Origin: Geosiphon pyriformis
Lineage: Eukaryota > Glomeromycota > Glomeromycetes > Archaeosporales > Geosiphonaceae
Assembly: GCA_016748015.1 (NCBI GenBank)
Contig: JAAOMT010000525.1
Coordinates: forward strand, 1 to 64,000
Reading direction: 5' to 3'
Length of the DNA: 64,000 nucleotides
In this document: positions 45,701 through 57,600 of the stretch, in pieces
Layout of the letters: each line of letters starts with the position of its first letter
Position numbering within the stretch: the first letter of the stretch is position 1
Position numbers and translations under genes: made by a program
Notes under the pieces: model-generated
Database searches by the model: none
Seen by the model: the letters and a program-made list of their open reading frames with translations, nothing else
Told to the model about the DNA's origin: nothing

Positions 45701-48700
45701 TTTAGGGTAATTCTTGTTGAAAGATATTACTGTAAATAACTCTAATTTCTAAGTTATTTAATAAAACTATGGGGAAATTGTTGGAATTGTAAAAAGTAAC
45801 TCAGATTTTCTTTGTTTCTTCTGGAATATAAATGTTTGGGATCGAGATATTATATTCCAAGCAGATTTGTTTGTTGGACTCAAAAATTTGTTGTGTGGTT
45901 GTTGGCTTTTCACAAGTATAAATTTCAGGGTGTTCTCCAAAGGATGAAATGGTAATTGGTTGTGGAAGTCGTAAAATCTGGTGAGATTTTTTCTGTTCGT
46001 TGAGGGCTATGTTTACTGGAACTGTGAATCGTCCAGTTGAACCAAAACCTTGGGTTCCTCTTTCATTTTTTCCCAATAGTTCTCTTTGATTGACTAATTG
46101 TAAACCCGAAATGTTAATTAAAGATAAATAAATGGTTTGGGCAATTTTCTTGGCATGTTCAATCTTAAACAGCTTGTCAGTTTTGTTTTGGAGTATTATT
46201 GTTATATCACCAGTATATCCAGCATTGATTATTTCTTCTCTGACATTGATTTCTTTGCTTGCCAGAGAGGACTGGGAGGCAATTTGAACTATTGCTCCTG
46301 GTGGGATTTCGAGAGCAATTTTGAGGTTGATTTTTGTGAGAGATTTGGGTTTGAGAACAAGAGTATCCTTGTCTGGATATCTTAGGTCATATCCAGCATC
46401 AATTTTATGTGCTTTTTTGGGTTTTATTCCTTGTCCATTGTTGTTGAAGTATTTGAATTATAAGACAGACTGGTTTTCGATGAGATAGATGGGTGTTGCT
46501 TCAATTTCTTCTGTTGCTTCAGGTTCTCCAAATTCAATTTTATTCTCATTGTTTTTACTGGGCAGAGGAATGCAAAGAGCATAGCATTCAGGACACCACT
46601 GTTCATCACATAGCCTAATGTTTATTTGCTTTAATCATTGAATTTGAGCTTCTTGGGTTGGGTAGATGTGACTTGCAATTTGGTGGTAGACTTCTACTTC
46701 ATCTTTGTAATCAAATCCAGCTAATTCTATGGTGTATTCAATGTATTCTGCTTCCTTCATTTGATGGACATCTTCTTTGATAGCTCCATTAATTAATGCC
46801 ATTGCTAGGTCAAAAATCATCTTAGCATTATGAGGGTAGTAATAAAGTTTGTTAAGAGCACTATTGTATGCCGCATTAAAGGGTGTTTCTTTTTTTACTT
46901 TTTCTGAAATTGATAAAGCATATTGGCAGGTCTAATTAAAGACTCCTCCTTTCATTGCTACATCAATCTAATTGCATTCTTCTGGTAGCATATCTCCACA
47001 AGTCAAACAAGGGGTGTTATCCTATTTTCTGTTTCTTTTTATTAGATGGTCTCATCATTCTCTATGGCAAGTCTTGCAGTAATAACAAATATGATTTTCA
47101 TATTCTTTTTCAAGTGAAATGCAGACTCCCATTGAGGAGAGTTTCTTGTGGCAGTCCTTGCATTTGAGTGGAATGTAGAGGTGTTGTTTTTGTGGTTTTG
47201 GTTTTGAATAGGGGACATTCCATCTGGTTGTCACTGGTTTTTTTGTTTCAAGAGAATCATTTGTTGAAAAGTACTGTTGTTCAGTTTCATCAGCCCAATT
47301 GGAGGTTGATCCAAGTGTCATAAATGTTTTAATGATGGGCTTTTTTTCTTCCGGTTCAAATTCAAAAGCCGGGACTTTTTCGGAGCATTTGTTAAATGTA
47401 CCACAAGTGGCAGATACCTGGGCATATTGTCTTTGGTAGAAGATTGTTAACTCTTGTGTTTCCCAATTCAGATTAGCATTGGCTTTTTGAAGCCAATCAT
47501 TTCTGACAAGAGCTTGGTACTGGGGTGTGTTCATTACAAGAACTTTAACTGGAATGGTGATTCCATCAAGAGTGAACAAAAAATTGTCAATTTCTCCTAC
47601 TGGAGTCTTTTTCATGCCATCGGCAGTAATGATTACTGTTTGAGCTGGTTGGTCAACATTTCTCTTTAACTGTTGCATTAACTGGTAGGTAAGGATGTTT
47701 CCAGCAGATCTACTGTCTAGGATCAAGTAAATTGCCTTTCCTTCAACTTCTGCTTCAGTGTACATAGCAGTGATTGCTTTTTGTTTGTTGGCGGCCACAT
47801 TGCTAAGCAGGAATAGTGACTTATTTGCTTCAAACTCAAAAGGGAATATGTCTGAAAGGTTGGTGTTTTCAGCAATTCTGGCTGATGAGATTGTGGTAAG
47901 AGTATAGGAAGGGTTTTGTTGTCATGCTGCAGCTCTATCTTCCGAAAGTGCAGTATGGTGAAAATCCTGTTATTCAGGTATTGTAAGATAGCTAGGTTGA
48001 GTATGATAATGGGTGGGTTTTGGTTGAGCTGGATTTCAGAAAACTAATTGGTTATTTGAATTGATTCTATTGTTGTTTACTTGGTATCAGTTTTGTGGTG
48101 TAAATTGATTTTGTGGGATTAATCTTCGAGCAGGCACTTGATAATGTTGTGTGGGTGGTTGTTGGTATTGCTGTTGAATTGGCTGTGAGGCAGGCTGATA
48201 ATAGTTACTTTGATATTGGGGTCTTGGTAGATAGTAAGCTGGTGGTGGTAGTTGATAATAAGATTGCTATGGTGGAAAGTAATGTTGATTATTCTTATTT
48301 TGTTGGTCTCGTTATAGCTTTCTGCAATCTCTTTTCCAGTGGCCAGAAATTCCACAGTAATGGCAACTCTGAGGCTGGTTATTAGAGGGTGATGTGAAGT
48401 TGTTTTGATTCCATCTTTGGGGTGGTTGATATCTTTGGGGTTGCTGTTGTTGTTGGTTGGTGAAATAGTTTTCAACTTTCTTTGCGAGTTGGTCAATTTT
48501 CTCTTCAGCTGCTGAGCTGGTTTCTCCAATGACTAAGTTTACGAGTTTTGTATGATTGGCTTCTTCTATGGCCATTTCATATCTCTTTGCATGCTGAATG
48601 GCAGAGTTTAAATTTTCTGGGGCATGTGGGTGAACTTTTTTAATCAGTTTATTCTTTAAACCAGTAATAAATTGATCCAAGATTTGAGCATCAGAATAAT

Positions 48701-49802
48701 AATCATTAGTTTCAAGTTGGCGAATTCATTTGAGAAGTTTGTTGAATTTTCTAATATAAGTCATAACAGATTCAAAGGGTTCTTGTTTGATATTACGAAA
48801 ACAATTTCGAAGAGTAATTGAGGTGTTGTTATCGGTGAATTGTTCTAAAAAGGCAGTTTTGAAAACTGTCCAGTCATTAAAAGAGGTGGTCAAGTTTTCA
48901 AACCATTTGCCTGTTGTTCCTTTGAAAAAGTAGGAAATTGTTTTTAACATTCTGGCAGTATTCCATCCATTTGCATCTCCAGCTTTAGTAATTTGGTCGA
49001 GCCATTCTTGGGGACTGGTCTTAATGTTTTCTCCATTAAATTCAGGGATTTTTGCAATGTATGCTGTCATTTTGTCTTTTTTGTTTTCACTGTTTATTGA
49101 TTCTTCTTCAGATATTTCAGAGTTGTTTTCTTCATTTACTGCTGTCTTAGAGTGTTTACTTCGATTTTCAGCTAGAAAGTCAAGAAGATTGGAACTAGTT
49201 TGAAGGAGTTCTTGTTGTCTGGTGGGACTTCTGGGTGATGTAAAATCTTTTAGTCTTGCAAATCGATTTAAGGGTGAATTAGGTGTTTGTGCTTGTGCAA
49301 GTGAAGTTGAAAAAGGTGTGATAATAAGTGGAAGTTTTGAACTGGTTCTTTGTTCAGGTGTTTGTAAGTGTTTGGCAGTTGTTTTTGGTAGTATTAGAAT
49401 ATTTGGGGTGGTTTTTGAGTATTGCTTCAATTTTTGTTTGCTTTTGTTGCTTGTTTCTGTCTCTGATTCAAAATCAATGGAGTATTGAAACTGTACTGGA
49501 TATGTTTCTTCACAGTACTTGATAATGTTAAAATTTAGTTCTTGAAAGTAAGTGGCAAGTGTTTTACTGTTAAGGTCTTCAGTTTCCAACTGTGAATAGT
49601 GTACTAAATTATTGTAAAAGTTGCTTCTAACTTCTAAGATATTGTAATTTCCAAAAAAATAATTGTTGATGTGGTTTTCAATGTATTGGTATACTGATTT
49701 CTTGACAACTTCAATTCCGTCTGAAATGTTGAATCTTTGCTTGCAGTGGGTGTAAATTGATTGGTAATACTCTAGAGTTGTTGCGTCTGGTGTGGTCGCC
49801 AC
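42759..49802 (-). pseudogene. Gypsy-1 gag-pol polyprotein (Gag-PR-Cys-dUTPase-RT-RH-IN), broken
   Basis: 7,044 nt, a multiple of three, that would be one frame of 2,348 codons if intact. In order on the minus strand: Gag from 49802, CCHC knuckle CHYCGISGHWKRDC (about 48355), protease LILDSRSAGNIL (about 47720), Cys-rich module (about 47200-46960), dUTPase (about 46410-46020, with ERGTQGFGSTGRF intact), RT with VVVYFDDTDVY (about 45010), RNase H with LATDASY (about 44560), integrase with VGIDLV (Asp 43730-43728), SDQ and GLVERFNR (Glu 43442-43440), and a C-terminal GNGSYKLRLDDK module. Breaks are stops such as TGA in place of Trp (at about 48724) or of Arg in the RT (45302-45300), and TAA for Gln. 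Integrase catalytic residues survive. No ATG is seen at the gag start; both copies have GTG there. Confidence 0.88.
46020..46410 (-). other. dUTPase domain within Gypsy-1 pol
   Basis: Counterpart of the Gypsy-2 domain: DAGYDL-type motif at about 46400, the AxKIAQTIYL segment, and the canonical motif 5 RGTQGFGSTG at about 46060-46030. Better preserved at motif 5 than Gypsy-2. Confidence 0.82.
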
Positions 49803-49832
49803 TTTGAAGTTGTTTTGCTGTGTTGTTTTTGT

Positions 49833-49844
49833 GGAAGAGCACCA
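49833..49844 (-). other. Gypsy-1 primer binding site
   Basis: Two bases after the 5' LTR the coding strand reads TGGTGCTCTTCC, which would pair with a tRNA ending GGAAGAGCACCA. The tRNA identity is not known to me. Gypsy-2 has TGGTGCTTTTCC at the same place. Confidence 0.6.
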
Positions 49845-49846
49845 AA

Positions 49847-50833
49847 TGTTACCGAAGGTTTTTGGTCTCTTCTTAGCTCTTGTATATTTGTTGTAATGCT
49901 GTTAATTCACGATTATGGGAAGTGTTTGAACCTCCAATAACTGAATTTATCTTCAAATTATCTTCTATAATTTGAACTGCTGGGCTTATAAGTGGAATGG
50001 CCAATTCCATGCCAGTTACTTTGTATAGTTACATTGTAGTAAATGTCAACTTTTTCCCAGGAATTGCTCATCTAGAAGCTCACTAAAAATGTGTAGTTAC
50101 TTTGCTGTGAAAGTCAACTCTTCTACAGGAATTTTTGTCTGTAGGCTACCCAAATGATTTATAAATAAGAAAAGAAAAAAAATAAAAGAAATATAAAAGA
50201 AAAAGTAAAACTGATGATTTATGGAAGTCATTTTGGATCCAGGCCTGGAAGTGCTTTAACAGTCTACTGAAATTGGTAGCTAATCAATTTCAAACTGTTA
50301 GTAGAAATTGGTTAATTTCAAGGGAAATAATTTAAAAATTTGGCTTTTCGAATTTAGTTAATATTTATTTTGTTTTTATGTGTAAGGGATGATTCTAATT
50401 ATTAAATCTGAAGTAAGATATATTTTCTCAAAGAGAGAAGCTTTTCTTTTATACAACTTGTTGTAACACTATTCTATGAACTTAAATTTTGCTCTTTTCT
50501 ACAATTTTGCTGAATTAAAGATACATTTCGACGAACTACAAGTTATTTCTGCAAACTATTGGATATTTCAGTGAACTATCAATTATTTTAGCGAATTTCT
50601 ACAAATTTCGGCAAACTTTTGAATATTACATATTTCGGGGTATTGTATAATTGATCATCGCACTTAGGTTACATTTGTGTTATATACAAATTGAATTATT
50701 AATTTAATGATAATTTCAGACATTTTGCTAATGTAATAAGTGATAATTTGAAACGATAATATATGCTAATTAATGATAAGATTTATAAGGATAATTTCAT
50801 GCTAAACAATATCTCTAATTTTGTCTGGTAACA
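49847..50833 (-). repeat. Gypsy-1 5' LTR
   Basis: 987 bp, the same length as its partner at 40962-41948 and differing mostly by C/T and G/A changes. It is next to the primer binding site on one side and the CTGT target duplication on the other. Confidence 0.93.
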
Positions 50834-53594
50834 CTGTGTTTCTATAGTTCATTGGGAATACCAGAAAGCCCAACAGCCTTGTTATCTGGCAAGTCTCTGA
50901 TGATCCACAGAAGTTCTTCCATGCTAATATTACTCATAACCCCAGAAAATGTATCATCATCTATGTGACTTAAAAGAGCATATTAAACACTTCAGCAACC
51001 CAACAGAGCACCAGTAACCAAGTATTTTCTTGTCCAATTTTCCATTATAGTATCAATTGAAGATTTGATCACCTAAAGCTCCAAGATAAACTTATTGTCA
51101 ACAATTAAATAATTAAGAACCATCTTTCTGAAGAGTCAATCTAGGATGTTATTTATTATTTACTCCTTATCTATGCAAAAATTTTCCATGTATTTTGACA
51201 CAGTCTTCCTAATAGAATCATTCTTGACAACTTTGAATTCGTGATACTTGGACCTGTGGTAATCTCTTTTGACAACCAAAATATGATGTACAAAATCCTC
51301 AACCTTAATACTCTTATTGATTATAACACAAACCCTGGATGCTTCATTGCCATCTATGCTTGCCCAGATACCAACCAAGCAGTCAATCTCTGAACTCAGA
51401 CCCAAATTTAAACTACTAAAAATTTTAAACACCAGTAATTCTAATCTGTAAAACTTAGAAGATAACTTGTTCCTTGTACTTTCAAACTCTCTAAATCAGA
51501 GTCTGGAGAATATTTTATCAGCAGAGTTAACCACCACTTCTCTAAAAATATTCCACATGTTGTTTAAATCACTATTGTGTTCAGTGACATGAAAATCAAC
51601 TGCCTTCTTCAAAAATTTGCCCACAGAGTACTCCATAAAGTGTTCCTACCCATTGACATCCATGTCTTTTAGCTTGAATTTTCAATAATCTTTATTTGTT
51701 TGTTTGCATAAAACTCCCAACCAAACATCTAAAAGCCCACCCAAATCTACCAAGACTGAGATAGCTTTGTAATTAGTATCAAAAAATTCAGATACAGAGT
51801 TAATTTTATGACTGGTCACAGCCAAAATTAGAGTCTTACTAATCAAGATGTGATCAATAACTTTTTCAACATTCTTCAAGTTGCTCTATGTAGAGGTTCC
51901 AGCCAAAGAATATTCACCAAAGGAATTGACCAAGCCCAAACTCAAACAAAATTCATAACTCGCACTTTTTTTAGAACTGCATTCATTAAAATTACCACTT
52001 AAGACAACAAAACTACTGAAATTAACTACCCAAGCTATAAAAGAATTAACACTAAATGTTTGTTCTAATCGTCCACTTGAAAAGGCACAAGCATATAAGC
52101 CAATAATTAAAACCAAAACTCTGCTCATGAAAAAAAGATGCACTAAAACAATGTGACTAGGAACTTTTTCTATCTTGGAAACATGTTAAGCCAAAGAATT
52201 GTCTATAATTATTGTCACACCAGTTCCAAGAAACCCACTATCCAGACCAAATGTAAAAATGCACATACTTTTAAACTTGTTCATAATCCATGGTCTGATG
52301 CTGGGCTTTAATTTTGTCTCAGTAATTATAGACACCATATTACTTGATTTTTTGTGCCAACAAACAACATCTTCCTGCTTGGCAGGAACATTGATGCCCC
52401 AAACATTGCATGTAGCTATCTTCTATATCAAACCACTTATTGGGACAAAAAGAATAACAAAAGACCCAAACCAGCACACAAATAATCTAATTTTGCCAAA
52501 ACTGAACCAACAGAAGCCTCAAAAACCACCAACTTAGATTCCAAACTGCCAATCTTGGTTATTAAGACCTTTGAACTACTCTGACCCAAGACTGAAATGC
52601 TAGAAAAGACAAAAGAAAGAGGTGAAAGTACCAACTCCAGACCATTCACAACTATATTTAAAGTCAAATCTTTTTTGGCAGTGACCAAGACAGCTGAAAC
52701 TTTAGAGGAGAAAGGTAGGACTTGCAGTACCAATTCCATTTTGTTGAGCTTGCACACAATGCTAGAAACTTGGTTGGTTAATAGCTTTAAGGATTGTTTC
52801 AAAGAGGCCAAATGAGCATCCAAAGACAAATTGTCAACTGAGATAAAAAAAATACCACCATTCAAACCTAAGGTGCCAGAGAAAAGGGAACCAGAACCAG
52901 AAGTGAAGCAAAGACTATTAAAGAAACCAACAAGTAAGACCACCTGGGTTCAGAATTTGCTACCAAAGGCAACAGGACAAAATATTGGAACACTTTTCTT
53001 CTCATACAATTTTGTCAACTGAAAATGATGTTCATCAAATGCAACCCTCTTAAATGTTTTTAAAGGCCCAAAAATAGATACAACTGGTGTATCACATTCC
53101 AAAGCAGAATGGCCAAACTTTCCATATCTCTCACACTAAACCAGATCTATTCTTGCCCAAAAAAATTTAACACCACTAAGAATTGGCTCCATGCAAAAGG
53201 CAAATTCCAGATCATTATCAGAATCAAAACCAACCACAGCACAGCAAGTTCTATTGCCAGTTTCCACAGATCTGTTTATGATACAAGTTTTCCCACCAGC
53301 TCTCTCCAGAAGAGTTTTAAGATTATATGTTATTGTTCCCACTGGCAAAGTAAACAAAAGTGCTCTGAACCAATCCTTAGATGTCCAAGTTTCATAATCT
53401 CTCACTGCTTTGGCTATATGCACAGAATTCTTATCTATCAGAAATGACCATTTAGAGGCCAACAAATCAGCTTGGTCTAATTTAACAAACTCCACCACAG
53501 CTTTTTGCCACATTCCAATTAATTGAATTTTGATCAACTTAATTTCCCTAAATTTGGATACTACAGTGATGATTATATCTTTAGGTGTATTCAT
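50834..53594 (-). mobile_element. LINE retrotransposon, middle part (gag-like end, APE endonuclease, start of RT), decayed
   Basis: Second piece of the LINE, running from 53594 down to 50834. It begins NTPKDIIITVVSKFREIK and continues through a gag-like domain (LLFTLPVGTITYNL, GKTCIINRSVETGNR, 53590-53140), a Ser/Leu-rich coiled segment (52900-52440: KLNKMELVLQ, GSLESKLVVFEASV), and an APE-type endonuclease (52150-51680: VVLSGNFNE where GDFNE is usual, and FFDTNYKAISV where a TDH motif is expected). Next is a linker, then the RT N-terminus with EELLWIIRDLPDNKAVG and PNEL followed by a TAG (50844-50842) in place of Trp, right at the Gypsy-1 junction. Changes at the catalytic positions are all G-to-A on the coding strand. 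Confidence 0.85.
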
Positions 53595-54596
53595 TGTTAC
53601 CAGACAAAATTAGAAATATTATTTAGCATGAAATTATCTTATAATTCCTATTATTAATTAGCATATATTATTGTTTCAAATGATCACTTATTATATTAGC
53701 AAAAATGTCCGAAATTATCATTTAATTAATAACCCAATTTGTACACAACACAAATGTAATCTAATTGCAATGATCAATTATGCAATACCCCGAACTATGT
53801 AACATTCAGAAGTTCACTGAAATTTGTAGAAATTTGCCGAAATAATTGATAGTTTACTGAAATATCTAATAGTTTGCCAAAATAACTTGTAGTTCGCCGA
53901 AATAACTTGTAGTTCACTGAAATGTATCTTTAGTTCAGCGAAATTGTAGAAAATAGTAAAGTTCAAGTTCATAGAATAGTGTTACAACAAGTTGTATAAA
54001 AGAAGAGCTTTTCTCTTCGAGAAAATGTATCTTACTTTAGATTTATTACTTAGAACCATTCCTACATACACAAAAAGAAATAAAAATCAAATAATTTGAA
54101 AAAACCAAATTTTTTAATTATTACACTTGGAAAATTCTCAAAACCCAACTAACGTTTTGAAATTGATTAGCTACCAATTTCAGTAAACTGTTAGTGACTT
54201 CAGGCCTGGATAGAAAACGTTTTTCTTGACAAAATTCTATTTCTTTTACATTTCTTTTATTTTTCTTTTCTTTTCTTATTACAATCATTAGGGTAGCCTA
54301 CAGACGAGATTCCTGTAGAAGAGTTGACTTTCACAGCAAAGTAACTATATATTTTAGTAAGTTTCCAGACAAGCAATTCCTGGGAAAGAGTTGATGTTTA
54401 CTACAATGTAACTACACAAAGTAACTGGCAAGGAATTGGCCATTCTACTTATAAGCCCAGCAGTTCAAATTATAAGAGATAATTTGAAGTCAAAAATTCA
54501 GTTACTGGAGGTTCAACCACATCCAAAAAACGTGAATTCACAGCAAATAAGTATCAACAACATTACAGAAAAGAGACCAAAAAACCTTCAGTAATA
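53595..54596 (+). repeat. Gypsy-2 5' LTR
   Basis: 1,002 bp, starting TGTTACCAGACAAAATTAG. It holds a tandem array of about 20-bp units (consensus AGTTYGCCGAAATAAYTTGT) at about 53811-53945, with one unit more than in the 3' LTR. Confidence 0.92.
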
Positions 54597-54598
54597 TT

Positions 54599-54610
54599 TG
54601 GTGCTTTTCC
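54599..54610 (+). other. Gypsy-2 primer binding site
   Basis: TGGTGCTTTTCC starting two bases after the 5' LTR, matching the Gypsy-1 site except for one C-to-T change. Confidence 0.6.
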
Positions 54611-54638
54611 ACAGAAATAACACAGCAACAAATTCAAA

Positions 54639-57600
54639 GTGGCGACCGCCTCAGACATCACAATCTTAGAGTACTATCAATTAATTTACACATACTGCAA
54701 ACAATGATTTGAAATATGTGACGGAATCATAGCTTTCAAGAAAACACTTTTTCAATACATCGAAAATTGAATCAACGACTACCTCTTTGGGAACTATAAC
54801 ATTACAACAGTTAAAAGAAATCTTCTTGAGAACATACTACACTATTCCAACACTGAATCAGAAAACATTAGTGCTGAAGCTTGCACTACTCATTTTGAGG
54901 AACTCGATTATAATATCATTTGATTCTGTGAAAAAAAATATCCTGCAAATGCACAATTTGCCTTTGAACTCGAATCTGAACCTGAAACCAGTGGCAACAA
55001 AAGACAAAAAGATAACCGACCTGTTCACACAACACCCAATACTCCCAAAATATCATTTAAACATCTACAAACACCTGAACAAGGAACCAGCTCAAAACTT
55101 CCACTTACTATTACACCTTTTCCAGCTTCACTTGCACAAGCACAAACACCTAATTCACCCTTGAATCAATTTGTAAGACCAGAAGATTTTACATCACTCA
55201 GAAATCCCACCAGACAACAAGAACCCCTTCAAACTAGTTCCAATCTCCTTGATTTTCTAGCTGAAAATCAAAGTGAACACTCTGAGACAGCAGCAAACGA
55301 AGAAAATAACTCTGAAATAACTGAAGAAGAATCAATAGACAGTGAAAATGAAGAAGACAAAATGACAACATACATCGCAAAAATCCCTGACTTTAATGGA
55401 GAAGACATTGAGACCAGTCCCCAAGAATGGCTCGACCAAGTTACTAAAGCTGGAGATGCAAATGGATGGAACACTACCAGAATGTTAAGAACAATTCCCT
55501 ACTTTCTCAAAGAAACAGCAGAAGAATGGTTTGAAAACCTTGCCACCTTATTCAATAATTGGAATGCTTTCAAAGCAGCCTTTCTTGAACAGTTTACCGA
55601 CAATAATACCTCCATTACTCTTCGCAATTGTTTTCGAAATATCAAACAAAAACCCTCCGAATCTGTTATGACTTATATTGGGAAATTCAACAAACTTCTC
55701 AGATGGATTTGCCAACTCGAGACAAATGATTATTATTCTGATGCTCAAATTTTGGATTAATTTATTGCTGGTCTAAAAGATAAACTAATTAAAAAGGTTT
55801 GCCCACATGTGCCAGAAGATTTAAACTCTGCCATACAGCATGCGAAAAGATACAAAATGGCCATGGAAGAAGCCAATCGTACAAAACTTGTAAATTTGGC
55901 AATTGGAGAAACCAGCTCAGCAGCTGAGGAAAAAATTGACCAACTCACAAAGAAGGTTGAAAACTATTTTACCAACCAACAACAACAACAACCCCAAAGA
56001 TATCAACCACCCCAAAGACGAAATCAAAATAACTTTGCACCACTTTCCAATAACCAGCCCCAGAATTGCCATTACTGTGAAATCTCTGGCCACTGGAAAA
56101 GAAATTGCAGAAAGCTGCAACAAGACCAACAAAATAGGGGTAATCAACATTACTCTCCACCACAGCAATCTTATTATCAACCATCACCACCAGCTTACTA
56201 TCCACCAAGACCCCAATACCAAAATAACTATTATCAGCCTGCCTCACAACCAATTCAACAGCAATATCAACAACCACCCACACAACATTATCAAGTACCT
56301 GCTCGAAGACTGATTACACAAAATCAATTCACACCACAAAACCGATACCAAGTAAACAACAGTAGAATTAGTTCGAACAACCAATTGGTTCCCCAAAATA
56401 CCACTCAACCAAGACCCAATCATTACCATACTCAACCCAGTTATTTAACAATGCCGGAAGAACAGGATTTTCACCATACTGCACTCTTGGAAGGTAGAGC
56501 TGCAGCACAACAACAACAAAACCCTTTTCATAACCACACTACTATTCTACCAGCCCAAATTGCTGAAAACGCCAATCTCTCTGATATCTTTCCTTTTGAA
56601 TTTGAAGCAAATGAATCACCATTCTTGCTTAGCAATGCAGTGGCTAATAAGCAAAAAGCCATCACTGCAATGTACACAGAAGCTGAAGTAGAAGGAAAGC
56701 CAATTCGCTTGATCCTAGACAATTGATCCGCTGGAAGCATTATTACTTACCAGTTAATGCAACAGTTGAAAAGAAATGTCGACCGACCAGTTCAAACAGT
56801 AATCGTCACTGCCGATGGCATGAAAAAGACCTCAGTAGGAGAAATTGACAATTTTCCATTCATTCTTGATGGAATCACCATTCCAGTCAAAGTTCTTGTA
56901 ATGGACGCACCCCAGTACCAAGCTCTCATCAGAAATAATTGGCTTCAAAAAGCCAATGCTAATCTGAATTGGGAAACACAAAAGTTAACAATCTCCTACC
57001 AAGGACAACATGTCTGGGTACCTGCCATTTGTGGTACATTCAACAAACGCTCTGAAAAAGCACCGGCTTTTGAATTTGAACCAGAAGAAGAAAAACCAAT
57101 ACTCAAAACATTCATGGCTCTTGGATCAATGTCCAACTGGGCCGATGAAACAGAACAAGAACATTTTACCCCACACACTAAACCCAAAACCTCTGGATGG
57201 AATATATCTTACTCAAAACCTGAACCAAGAAAACAACACCCCTATATTTCTCTTAAATGTAAGAACTGCCACAAAAAACTATCGTCAATGGGAGCCTGCA
57301 TTTTACCTGAAGAAGAATATGAGAATCATACTTGTTATTACTGCAAGGCTTGCCACAAAGAGCAATGGGGCCATCTAATAAAAAAGAGCGGAAAATGGGA
57401 CAACACCCCTTGTTTGACTTGTGAAGATATGCTACTGGAAGAATGTAATTGGATTGATGTAGCAATGAGAGGAGGCATCTGCGATCAGACCTGCCAATAT
57501 GCTTTATCAATTTCAGAAAAAGTAAAAAGAGGAACACCCTTTAATGCAGCATACAACAGTGCTTTCAACAAACTTTATCACTACTCTCATGATGCCAAAA

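Larger units (their letters stand above)
40962..50833 (-). mobile_element. Gypsy-1: complete Ty3/Gypsy LTR retrotransposon with dUTPase, in the LINE
   Basis: 9,872 bp bounded by two 987-bp LTRs and flanked by the 4-bp target duplication CTGT (40958-40961 and 50834-50837). Coding strand is minus: gag, protease, Cys-rich module, dUTPase, RT, RNase H and integrase in one damaged frame, then ORF3. The LTRs differ mainly by transitions, so the copy is not recent. Removing the element and one CTGT restores the LINE RT frame across the site. It is the same family as Gypsy-2 but in the opposite orientation. Confidence 0.93.

Noticed and set aside
55903-56283. Overlapping ORFs on both strands across the Gypsy-2 gag
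   Set aside because: Shadows of the Gln/Pro/Asn-rich gag frame; the CCHC knuckle and the continuation into protease fix the real frame.
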